DNA of 64,000 nt from assembly GCA_003144015.1 (NCBI GenBank), contig QFWS01000007.1:1-64000 (forward strand), in the 5' to 3' direction. The DNA comes from Flavobacteriaceae bacterium LYZ1037. GTDB taxonomy: Bacteria; Bacteroidota; Bacteroidia; Flavobacteriales; Flavobacteriaceae. This document shows, one piece after another, positions 57,001 through 64,000 of the stretch (its first letter is position 1; every line of letters begins with the position of its first letter). Under the pieces are notes generated by a model. The model was given only the letters and a program-made list of their open reading frames with translations, was not told the DNA's origin and ran no database searches. A program made the position numbers and the translations under genes.

Positions 57001-58428
57001 CTAAAATTAGCAGACACTAAATTCGACACCAAAGGAGAATTAAATGGAAGCATCAGTCATACAAATTTTTCCAAATGGAAATTAGATTTAAATGTAGAGA
57101 CTTCAAATCTAGTGGTTTTAGATACAGATGGAGTTGTAGACGATGAAGAAGATGACGAAATTTTATATTACGGGACGGCATTTATTGGTGGATCGGCTAC
57201 TATAAAAGGACCTGCAGACGAATTGGTGATAAGTGTGATAGCAGAAACTAACCCTGGGACAACATTTGTAATTCCATTAAGCGACATGGAATCTTTTGGA
57301 GATAATTCTTTTATACATTTTTTATCACCTGAAGAGAAAGCTGCAAAACTTAAAGGCGAAGATATTGTAGTTAAAGAAGTTAAAGGATTAGAACTAGATT
57401 TTGATTTGGATATCACGCAAGATGCTGAAATTGAAATTGTTATAGATAAAGACTCTGGAAGTACAGTTAGAGGAAAAGGTGTTGGTGGTTTGTTAATAGA
57501 AATTAATACCAATGGAAAATTTAGAATGTTTGGTGATTTTGTAGTATTCCAAGGTTTTTATAACTTTAAATATGGTGGAATCGTTGAAAAACAGTTTGTA
57601 GTTGAAGAAGGAAGTTTAGGTTGGGATGGAGCACCATATGATGCCAGAATAGATATTAAAGCCATCTATAAAACCCAGGCAAACCCATCACCTTTGTTAG
57701 ACAATCCAATAAATAGGAGCATTCCAGTACATGTTGTTACAACGCTTACTGGTCAATTAGAAAAACCGGATGTTGATTTCGATTTTACGTTTCCTAATTT
57801 AAGCTCAACAGTAAAATCCGAAATTCAATATCGATTAAGTTCTAAAGAGGATAGAGATAATCAGGCATTGTATTTACTGGCAACAGGATCTTTTTCTAAT
57901 AGATTGAACGATGTTAATTTCACAGGTACCTTAACAGAACGACTTAATGGCATCATTAATGGGATGTTTACAAGCGACAATAAAGTAAATATAGGCTTGA
58001 ATTATGAAGCAGGAGAGAACAATCCAGATTATCAGACTGAAAATAGATTAGGCGTTACGTTGCAAACTAATATTTCTGAACGAGTAATTATAAATGGAAA
58101 AGTTGGTGTGCCAGTAGGTGGTGCTAATGAGACGGTTGTTGCAGGTGATGTTCAAATAGATTTTTTGCTAAATGAAGAGGGAACTTTAACGGCAAAGGTG
58201 TTTAATAGAGAAAATAGTATTAGAAATTTTGGTGAAGAAATAGGGTATACCCAAGGAGTTGGAATTGCCTATAGTGTCGATTTTGACACTTTTAAAGAAC
58301 TTATAAATAAAATTTTTAAAGGAAGTGTAAAAACACCTGAAAAAACGGAAAAAGTGAAAGAAGCAGAAACTGAAGAAAGCATGTTGCCTTCTTATGTAGG
58401 TTTTAAGAGTGACAAAAAGGAAGAATAA
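54019..58428 (+). CDS. tamB: TamB-family translocation/assembly module protein (start uncertain)
   Basis: At least 1470 residues. Large beta-helical/DUF490 protein that spans the periplasm and helps outer-membrane lipid or protein transport with an Omp85 partner. N-terminal membrane anchor LLLFIILVLLLSIPTVQTYLG, followed by TNINIGKVGLQFNGDVELKE repeats and the C-terminal DUF490 part (RGKGVGGLLIEINTNGKFRMF, RLNGIINGMF). The start given is a TTG, the only standard-type start in front of the anchor. In-frame codons upstream, from 53959, read ITLKRIKKFLKILSKLV, the basic region expected of this anchor, but contain no ATG or GTG, so the true start may be non-standard. Confidence 0.92.
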   Translation: MLLFIILVLLLSIPTVQTYLGKKVTTRINEDFKTNINIGKVGLQFNGDVELKEILIRDYKKDTLFAVKELNTSILNFKNIMNAKLAFGDIDLEGLVFNLKTYKGESETNLDIFVAKFDEDNPSDKKSEFLLSSSDVTINGGTFRLIDQNKETPKILEFSNIYTNTTNLLINGSDVSTRINTLAFLDSRGLEVKNLVSNFTYTPSNILLEDLSINTRNSSLNGEVKFLFKREELKDFTNKVQVDATFIESDIALNELNTFYNEFGINQRAKLSAKIDGTLNDLQLTNLKVFTSSRSEINGDINFKNLFNIEENNFYMQGDFDKLSSNYRDLKALLPNVLGESIPSAFDKLGNFNIVGQTEITTSEIVAKLEIYTQIGFIDANLEMQKINDIDNASYSGNVVFEEFDIGKFINDETLGVASLNLDVNGSGFTKENVDTHLNGDIFSVTYNNYTYQNIEVSGDLMNKIFDGKLNSNDKNLQLEFNGLANFSEEINTFDFVANVSYANLNALNFIKKNDISIFKGIVDMKMEGTTINDAVGSIQFNKTSYKNENDEYFFDDFAITSSFNGKVRHIEVNSPDIIEGKLSGEFMFEDIGLLFENALGSIYTNYKPHKVTLNQYIDFNFKIYNKIVEVFVPELSLGTNTYIRGRVESDEKEFKLTFKSPEIKLYDYFANHIELQLDNKNPLFNAYVEVDSLNTKYYNVSKFNLINKTLNDTLFVRTEFQGGNKNADIYNLNFYHTINKDNKSVVGFKESDVTFKGNTWTINEKRDNLNKIKFDNNLMNFDIDQIVMNHGNEEIQLSGVLKDSTYKNIHLNFKDVDLAKITPTVEGLDLHGNVNGKLDVLQQNGSYLPNSSIIIDNFVVNELALGSFDAKIVGNEDLTNYNVNIKIKDDFSESFTASGDIYVNGEASSIDVGLKFNKFGLQILNPFLVDVLEDIRGDVSGIARVTGNLKKPDISGNLELNNSGLKIPYLNVDYKFAENSVVSLTNQSFVFNNLKLADTKFDTKGELNGSISHTNFSKWKLDLNVETSNLVVLDTDGVVDDEEDDEILYYGTAFIGGSATIKGPADELVISVIAETNPGTTFVIPLSDMESFGDNSFIHFLSPEEKAAKLKGEDIVVKEVKGLELDFDLDITQDAEIEIVIDKDSGSTVRGKGVGGLLIEINTNGKFRMFGDFVVFQGFYNFKYGGIVEKQFVVEEGSLGWDGAPYDARIDIKAIYKTQANPSPLLDNPINRSIPVHVVTTLTGQLEKPDVDFDFTFPNLSSTVKSEIQYRLSSKEDRDNQALYLLATGSFSNRLNDVNFTGTLTERLNGIINGMFTSDNKVNIGLNYEAGENNPDYQTENRLGVTLQTNISERVIINGKVGVPVGGANETVVAGDVQIDFLLNEEGTLTAKVFNRENSIRNFGEEIGYTQGVGIAYSVDFDTFKELINKIFKGSVKTPEKTEKVKEAETEESMLPSYVGFKSDKKEE

Positions 58429-58433
58429 AATAG

Positions 58434-58451
58434 TCATGACATAAATCATGA
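58434..58451 (+). promoter_or_regulatory. TCATGA pair upstream of pfkA
   Basis: TCATGA-CATAAA-TCATGA: two palindromic hexamers 12 bp apart (centre to centre), 50 bp before the pfkA ATG. A possible operator. Candidate -7-like TAAATTTA lies at 58472-58479. Confidence 0.3.
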
Positions 58452-58500
58452 TTTTCTCAAGCTTTCTTTAGTAAATTTACGTTATAAAATAGTATCATAA

Positions 58501-59487
58501 ATGGATGAAAAGATAAAAAAAATTGGCGTGATGACTTCTGGAGGAGATGCTCCAGGTATGAATGCAGCCATTCGTTCTGTAGTAAGAACTTGTGCCTTTC
58601 ACAATATTGAATGTGTTGGTATTTATAGAGGGTTTGAAGGGATGATGGATGGCGATTTCAAATCGTTTTCAGCTAGGAATGTCAATCACATCATTCATAC
58701 AGGAGGAACTGTTTTAAAATCGGCACGTTCTCAAGAATTCAGAACAAAAGAAGGCAGACAAAAAGCACACGAAAACCTTCTAAAGGAAGGTATTGATGCT
58801 TTGGTGTTAATTGGTGGAGATGGCACATTTACTGGAGGCTTAGTTTTTAATGAAGAATTCAACTTTCCTATTATAGGAATCCCAGGAACCATAGATAACG
58901 ATATTTTTGGCACCAATTTTACCATTGGTTATGATACTGCTATTAATACCGTTGTTGAAGCAATAGATAAAATTAGAGACACAGCAAGTTCTCATAAACG
59001 ATTATTTTTTGTAGAAGTTATGGGGCGAGATGTTGGTCATATAGCTTTAAATGCAGGCGTTGGAGCAGGAGCCGAAGAAATTTTAATCCCTGAAGAAGAT
59101 TTAGGCCTTGACAGATTAGTAGAGTCTTTAAAACGAAGTAAGGCTTCAGGTAAATCTTCCAGTATTGTAGTGGTTGCTGAAGGAGACAAAATTGGTAAAA
59201 ACGTGTTTGAATTAAAAGATTATATAGACGAAAATATGCCAGAGTACGATGTTCGCGTGTCTGTTTTAGGTCATATGCAACGTGGTGGTTCCCCTTCATG
59301 TTTCGATCGTGTTTTAGCTAGTAGAATGGGAGTGAAGGCTGTTGAGTCTCTATTGGAAGGTAAATCGAATTATATGGTGGGCATTTTAGATAACAAAATG
59401 GAACTAACAGCTTTAGAAAAAGCAGTAAAAGGAAAATCAGAAATAAACTTAGAATTATTGCGTGTATCTGATATCATGACTACATAG
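58501..59487 (+). CDS. pfkA: ATP-dependent 6-phosphofructokinase
   Basis: 328 residues, standard bacterial PfkA length. TSGGDAPGMNAAIRSVVR (ATP site), LIGGDGTFTGG (GGDGT/S), GIPGTIDNDIFGTNFTIGYDTA (catalytic TIDND), VEVMGRDVGHIAL and HMQRGGSPSCFDRVLA are all intact. Glycine after GGD in GGDG and threonine follows the ATP-type pattern. First gene of pfkA-gapA-BadF kinase-mgsA. Confidence 0.97.
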   Translation: MDEKIKKIGVMTSGGDAPGMNAAIRSVVRTCAFHNIECVGIYRGFEGMMDGDFKSFSARNVNHIIHTGGTVLKSARSQEFRTKEGRQKAHENLLKEGIDALVLIGGDGTFTGGLVFNEEFNFPIIGIPGTIDNDIFGTNFTIGYDTAINTVVEAIDKIRDTASSHKRLFFVEVMGRDVGHIALNAGVGAGAEEILIPEEDLGLDRLVESLKRSKASGKSSSIVVVAEGDKIGKNVFELKDYIDENMPEYDVRVSVLGHMQRGGSPSCFDRVLASRMGVKAVESLLEGKSNYMVGILDNKMELTALEKAVKGKSEINLELLRVSDIMTT

Positions 59488-59526
59488 TAATTCAAAATGA
59501 AAAAATATTAATAAATAATAAATTAA

Positions 59527-60528
<1,002 letters not shown>

Positions 60529-60538
60529 AATTTAATGT

Positions 60539-61411
60539 ATGATATTAATTGTCGATAGTGGTTCTACAAAAAGCGATTGGATATCTGTTGATGTTCAATC
60601 TAATCAACAAGTAGATAAAATACTTACCAAAGGACTGAATCCAACAATAATAAAAGAAACTGAAATTTTAAAGATTTTAAATGAGAGTTCAGAATTAATG
60701 ACTTTAAAATCTCAAGTATCTCATGTGTTTTTTTACGGAGCAGGTTGTGGTACTGAAAAACCCAGACAATTATTGAACACGATCTTGCAAAACTTTTTTT
60801 CTAATGCTTATGTAGAAGTAAAAGAAGATACATTTGCAGCTGTAAGAGCAACAATTAATTTTGAAAATGAAGCTGCAGTAGTCTGTATTTTAGGTACTGG
60901 TTCTAACTGTAGTTTTTTCGATGGAACTCATTTAAAACAACGTGTTACCTCATTAGGCTATTCTATAATGGATGATGCAGCTGGAAATTATTATGGCAAG
61001 CAATTATTACGAGATTATTTTTTTAACCACATGCCCGAAAATTTGAAAGCATTATTTCAAATAAAATATAACGTTGATGCAGATAACATTAAATTCAACC
61101 TTTATAAACAACCACACCCGAACGCTTATTTAGCATCTTTTGCTGAATTTATGTTTTCAAATAGTGATTCAGAATACATTAAAAACCTCTTAAAAAAAGG
61201 ACTACGCGAATTTTCAAAAAATATGATTTTACAATTTCCTGAAGAAATAAAAACCGTTCCTGTTCATTTTGCAGGTTCCATAGCGCATTTTTCTAAAGAA
61301 GAAATTTTTGAGGTTGCAAAAGAATTTAATTTTAAAGTAGGAAATATTGTAAGGCGTCCTATAGATGGGCTTGTAACATATCATATGAAACAATTAGGAT
61401 CATGGAAATAG
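60539..61411 (+). CDS. BadF/BadG-family ATPase, probable sugar (N-acetylglucosamine-type) kinase
   Basis: 290 residues. ASKHA fold with phosphate 1 motif [14 protein letters not shown], phosphate 2 [13 protein letters not shown], adenosine motif [13 protein letters not shown]. Single-domain, without iron-sulfur cysteines, so it belongs to the eukaryotic N-acetylglucosamine-kinase-like group rather than the CoA-dehydratase activators. Substrate unknown; its place between gapA and mgsA suggests sugar feeding into glycolysis. Ends 10 bp inside mgsA (overlap). Confidence 0.88.
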   Translation: MILIVDSGSTKSDWISVDVQSNQQVDKILTKGLNPTIIKETEILKILNESSELMTLKSQVSHVFFYGAGCGTEKPRQLLNTILQNFFSNAYVEVKEDTFAAVRATINFENEAAVVCILGTGSNCSFFDGTHLKQRVTSLGYSIMDDAAGNYYGKQLLRDYFFNHMPENLKALFQIKYNVDADNIKFNLYKQPHPNAYLASFAEFMFSNSDSEYIKNLLKKGLREFSKNMILQFPEEIKTVPVHFAGSIAHFSKEEIFEVAKEFNFKVGNIVRRPIDGLVTYHMKQLGSWK

Positions 61412-61764
61412 CAATTATAGCTCACGATGGAAAGAAAGCTGAAATGGTTCAGTTTTTAAATGAACATAAAGAAGTACTACTTCAAAAAAGCATCTCATTG
61501 GTTTCTACAGGAACTACTGGCAAAAAAGTTAAAAAAGCAGGTTTTGAAGTAATGAGATTGCTTTCTGGACCTTTGGGAGGTGATGCGCAAATTGCAGCTC
61601 GAGTAGCTGAAGGAAAATGCCATATGGTCTTGTTTTTTAGAGATCCACTTGAAAAACACCCACACGAACCAGATGTTTTAATGCTCATGCGTTTATGTGA
61701 TGTTCACGATGTGCCATTGGCTACCAATCCTGCTACAGCTGAATTATTAATGAAAGGACTGTAA
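61402..61764 (+). CDS. mgsA: Methylglyoxal synthase
   Basis: 120 residues, shorter than E. coli MgsA (152) but with the whole core: [42 protein letters not shown] (catalytic Asp in GGD), [18 protein letters not shown] and [13 protein letters not shown]. Converts dihydroxyacetone phosphate to methylglyoxal and phosphate, an overflow bypass of lower glycolysis. Its start overlaps the end of the kinase gene by 10 bp, so translation is coupled. Confidence 0.95.
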   Translation: MEIAIIAHDGKKAEMVQFLNEHKEVLLQKSISLVSTGTTGKKVKKAGFEVMRLLSGPLGGDAQIAARVAEGKCHMVLFFRDPLEKHPHEPDVLMLMRLCDVHDVPLATNPATAELLMKGL

Positions 61765-62044
61765 GCGCTACAACTTAAACAAAAGTGTTATGTGTTTTAA
61801 AGTAAAGTTCTGAGTTAAATTTTAATTTTGTAAGAAAATTGCCTCTTTTAAGCTCTGTATTTTTTTTTTTTTTAATTTGTATATATTTAGGTAACTAATA
61901 AACAAACTTAGTTTAAATTACTGACCACTAATAGATTATTACTTCTCAAATCATAATCTATTAAAATTTAAATTGGAACTATGTTTTTATATTAAATCAC
62001 CTATTTACTTTATCACTATCACTTTTAACTTAATAATTTTAACC

Positions 62045-63667
62045 ATGAAAAACACAAAAACGTTATCATTAATCATGATAGGACTGTTTTGCCTATCATT
62101 TTCTGTGACATTTGCACAGAAAAACAGTAAAAGACCAACAAAACCCAACATCATTATGTTAGTTTCTGATGATACAGGTTGGGGAGATTTAGGAGTCTAT
62201 GGAGGAGGTGTAGGTAGAGGGATGCCTACCCCAAATTTAGACAAAGTAGCAAAAGAGGGTATGCAATTTTGGTCATTTTATGGACAACCAAGTTGTACTC
62301 CAGGAAGAGCTGCTATGCAAACAGGTAGAATCCCAAACCGTTCTGGTATGACCACGGTTGCCTTTCAAGGACAAGGTGGAGGACTTCCAGCAGCAGAATG
62401 GACACTAGCTTCTGTACTAAAAAAAGCAGATTATAACACGTATTTTTCTGGAAAATGGCATTTAGGTGAAGATGATTATGCCATGCCAACTGCACAAGGA
62501 TATGATATTATGCAAAATGTGGTTTTATATCACTTAAATGCATATACTTATGCATTCCCTTCTTGGAATCCAGAAATGTCTCCAGAAATGGCAGCTTTCT
62601 TCCAAAAAGTAACTAAAGGTATTTTAGAAGGAGAAGCTGGTAAGCCGGTTAGAGAAATTTCTAAAGTTACTACAGAGAACATAGCGGAATTAGACATGAA
62701 TATGACTGAAAACGTTTTAAAACAAATGGATATTTATGCAAAAGATAATAAACCATTTTTTATGAGCATAAACTTTGCGAAAAACCATCAGCCAAATTTA
62801 CCTTCAAAGCAATTTGCAGGAAAATCTCCAGCTAAAAGTAAATATGCAGATTGCGTTGTTGAGATGGATTATAACGTAGGGCGTATCATGGATAAAATAA
62901 GAGAATTAGGGATTGAAGAAAATACTTTGGTTGTTTACACTGTAGATAATGGAGCTTGGCAGGATGTATATCCAGATGCTGGTTACACACCTTTTAGAGG
63001 GTCTAAAGGTACAGATAGAGAAGGTGGTAGCCTTGTTCCAGCATTAGCATGGTGGCCAGGACAAATTAAAGCAGGTTCTGATAATCATGATATTGTTGGT
63101 GGTTTAGACTATATGGCAACCTTTGCATCTTTAGCAGGAATAGAATTACCAACTAAAGATAGAGATGGCGTACCTATGGTTTTTGATAGTTATGATATGT
63201 CTAACATTTTGTTTGATGAAGGGAAACCATTACGTAGAAAATGGTTCTACTTTACAGAGGCAGAATTAAGCCCAGGTGCTGTACGTGTAGATAGATGGAA
63301 AGCTGTTTTCAATACACGTGGAGATAATGGTGCACAAGCAGGAAGTGATATGCCTGGTCAACAATTAGGTTGGAGAGGAGACCAAACCTATGTAGCAACT
63401 GTACCTGCTATATATGATTTATGGGCAGACCCACAAGAACGTTACGATATTTTTATGACTAGTTTTACAGAAAAAACATGGACCTTACCTATTTTTAGTA
63501 AAGCTACACAAGACTTAATGAAAACCTATGTAGAATATCCACCACGTCCATTACAAAGTGAAACATTCACAGGTCCTCTAGAAATTAAACAATTTAGAGA
63601 TATTCAAAAAGCTAAAGTATTATTAAAAGAAAAAGGGATTGTAATTCCTAAATTAGAAGGAGAATAA
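62045..63667 (+). CDS. Secreted arylsulfatase (sulfatase family, S1)
   Basis: 540 residues from the ATG at 62045; an earlier in-frame ATG at 61973 adds a poorly charged stretch, and the later start gives a proper signal peptide (MKNTKTLSLIMIGLFC to VTFAQ). Sulfatase signature CTPGRAAMQTGR with C84 to be converted to formylglycine (C-x-P-x-R). Metal ligands in IIMLVSDDTGWGDLG and VVYTVDNGAWQ. Removes sulfate esters; substrate unknown. A formylglycine-generating enzyme must be elsewhere. Downstream lies a HAD-type lipoprotein gene. Confidence 0.94.
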   Translation: MKNTKTLSLIMIGLFCLSFSVTFAQKNSKRPTKPNIIMLVSDDTGWGDLGVYGGGVGRGMPTPNLDKVAKEGMQFWSFYGQPSCTPGRAAMQTGRIPNRSGMTTVAFQGQGGGLPAAEWTLASVLKKADYNTYFSGKWHLGEDDYAMPTAQGYDIMQNVVLYHLNAYTYAFPSWNPEMSPEMAAFFQKVTKGILEGEAGKPVREISKVTTENIAELDMNMTENVLKQMDIYAKDNKPFFMSINFAKNHQPNLPSKQFAGKSPAKSKYADCVVEMDYNVGRIMDKIRELGIEENTLVVYTVDNGAWQDVYPDAGYTPFRGSKGTDREGGSLVPALAWWPGQIKAGSDNHDIVGGLDYMATFASLAGIELPTKDRDGVPMVFDSYDMSNILFDEGKPLRRKWFYFTEAELSPGAVRVDRWKAVFNTRGDNGAQAGSDMPGQQLGWRGDQTYVATVPAIYDLWADPQERYDIFMTSFTEKTWTLPIFSKATQDLMKTYVEYPPRPLQSETFTGPLEIKQFRDIQKAKVLLKEKGIVIPKLEGE

Positions 63668-63686
63668 ACTTTATATACTGAATAAC

Positions 63687-63714
63687 AAAAGGGTGCATTC
63701 TGCACCCTTTTATT
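63687..63714 (+). terminator. Terminator after the sulfatase gene
   Basis: AAAAGGGTGCA/TGCACCCTTTT stem with loop TTC region, 20 bp after the stop. Confidence 0.9.
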
Positions 63715-63731
63715 TCTATAAAACGAATTCG

Positions 63732-64000
63732 ATGAAAAAAATAAACAAATCAATTTATTACTTTTCTGTTCTTACTATCCTAATCGCTTTTACATCTTGT
63801 AAAGAACAAACAAAAGCAGAAGAGTCTGTGGTTTCCAACACAGTGCAACCAGCAGAAATTAAAGATCCTCTACCTTCTTGGAATGAAGGGAAAACAAAAC
63901 AAGCAATCGTTAGTTTTGTAAATGCTGTTACTGATAAAAATAGTGCAGATTATGTATTGCCAAAAGACAGAATAGCAACTTTTGATAATGACGGAACCTT
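63732..64000 (+). CDS. HAD-superfamily lipoprotein, truncated by right edge
   Basis: The first 89 codons are visible. Lipobox TSC (residues 21-23, FTSCKEQ), a linker, then a helix (GKTKQAIVSFVNAVTD) and, at the very edge, the first HAD nucleophile motif TFDNDGTL (DxDGT). So a lipid-anchored haloacid-dehalogenase-type phosphatase is expected. Such proteins often stand next to sulfatases in marine Bacteroidota. Separated from the sulfatase by a terminator, so possibly transcribed on its own. Confidence 0.85.
   Translation, partial: MKKINKSIYYFSVLTILIAFTSCKEQTKAEESVVSNTVQPAEIKDPLPSWNEGKTKQAIVSFVNAVTDKNSADYVLPKDRIATFDNDGT

Noticed and set aside
61860-61874. T-run of about 14 bases before the sulfatase region
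   Set aside because: No hairpin precedes it; probably simple AT-rich spacer rather than a terminator for mgsA.

Overview
The window is AT-rich chromosomal DNA from a member of the Bacteroidota, most likely a marine Flavobacteriaceae. Four things support this. Start codons are not preceded by Shine-Dalgarno sequences. Promoter-like sites fit the Bacteroidota pattern TTG-N19-22-TAnnTTTG. The gene families are typical of the group (gliding-type adhesin with an SprB repeat, MiaE, DUF3822, DUF4159, gyrA followed by a TPR gene, ClpC with a UVR motif). Signal peptides often end in AQ or SQ and lipoboxes are short. I see no phage, insertion sequence or CRISPR array, so this looks like core chromosome with a few accessory surface genes.

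Layout. 1-4988: a giant secreted repeat adhesin, cut by the left edge, and a small secreted protein just upstream, both on the minus strand. 5475-9730: polyphosphate genes (SixA-like phosphatase, ppk1, ppx) and a small outer-membrane barrel. 9788-12724: miaE, a lipoprotein and dnaX (minus). 12813-13148: the RNase P RNA gene rnpB (plus), divergent from dnaX. 13194-15290: rsmD, DUF3822 and a membrane protein (minus). 15414-20569: a RecD-like helicase, DUF4126, then kdsB, a HAD phosphatase, kdnB and an acyltransferase. This last group looks like lipopolysaccharide inner-core synthesis using an amino-sugar variant of Kdo. 20719-26408: a carboxypeptidase-regulatory-like protein and the run gcvT-glsA-SDR-pterin dehydratase-yebC (minus). 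26572-34262: aminopeptidase P, nnr, a TlpA-like lipoprotein, hutH and small proteins. 34370-41013: clpC divergent from gyrA and a TPR gene. 41073-45196: an NlpC/P60 peptidase, a thiolase and a 7TM-HD phosphodiesterase. 45287-45570: tRNA-Ser, tRNA-Pro and tRNA-Arg, followed by a 50-residue basic microprotein. 45800-53913: a HAD phosphatase, a lipoprotein, an operon of RNA-modification and envelope genes, and tsaD. 54019-58428: tamB. 58501-61764: a glycolytic operon pfkA-gapA-BadF kinase-mgsA. 62045-64000: an arylsulfatase and a HAD-type lipoprotein cut by the right edge.

Points that most deserve a second look: kdnB next to kdsB with no kdnA partner in view; tamB, which lacks a normal start codon in front of its basic signal-anchor and whose candidate promoter faces that of tsaD; recently duplicated, nearly identical adhesin repeats; paired ATCG boxes two helical turns apart upstream of two unrelated genes; the unannotated basic microprotein after the tRNAs; and a DnaX without its zinc-binding cysteines.

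All assignments were made by reading the sequence and recalling family features. No database search was run.
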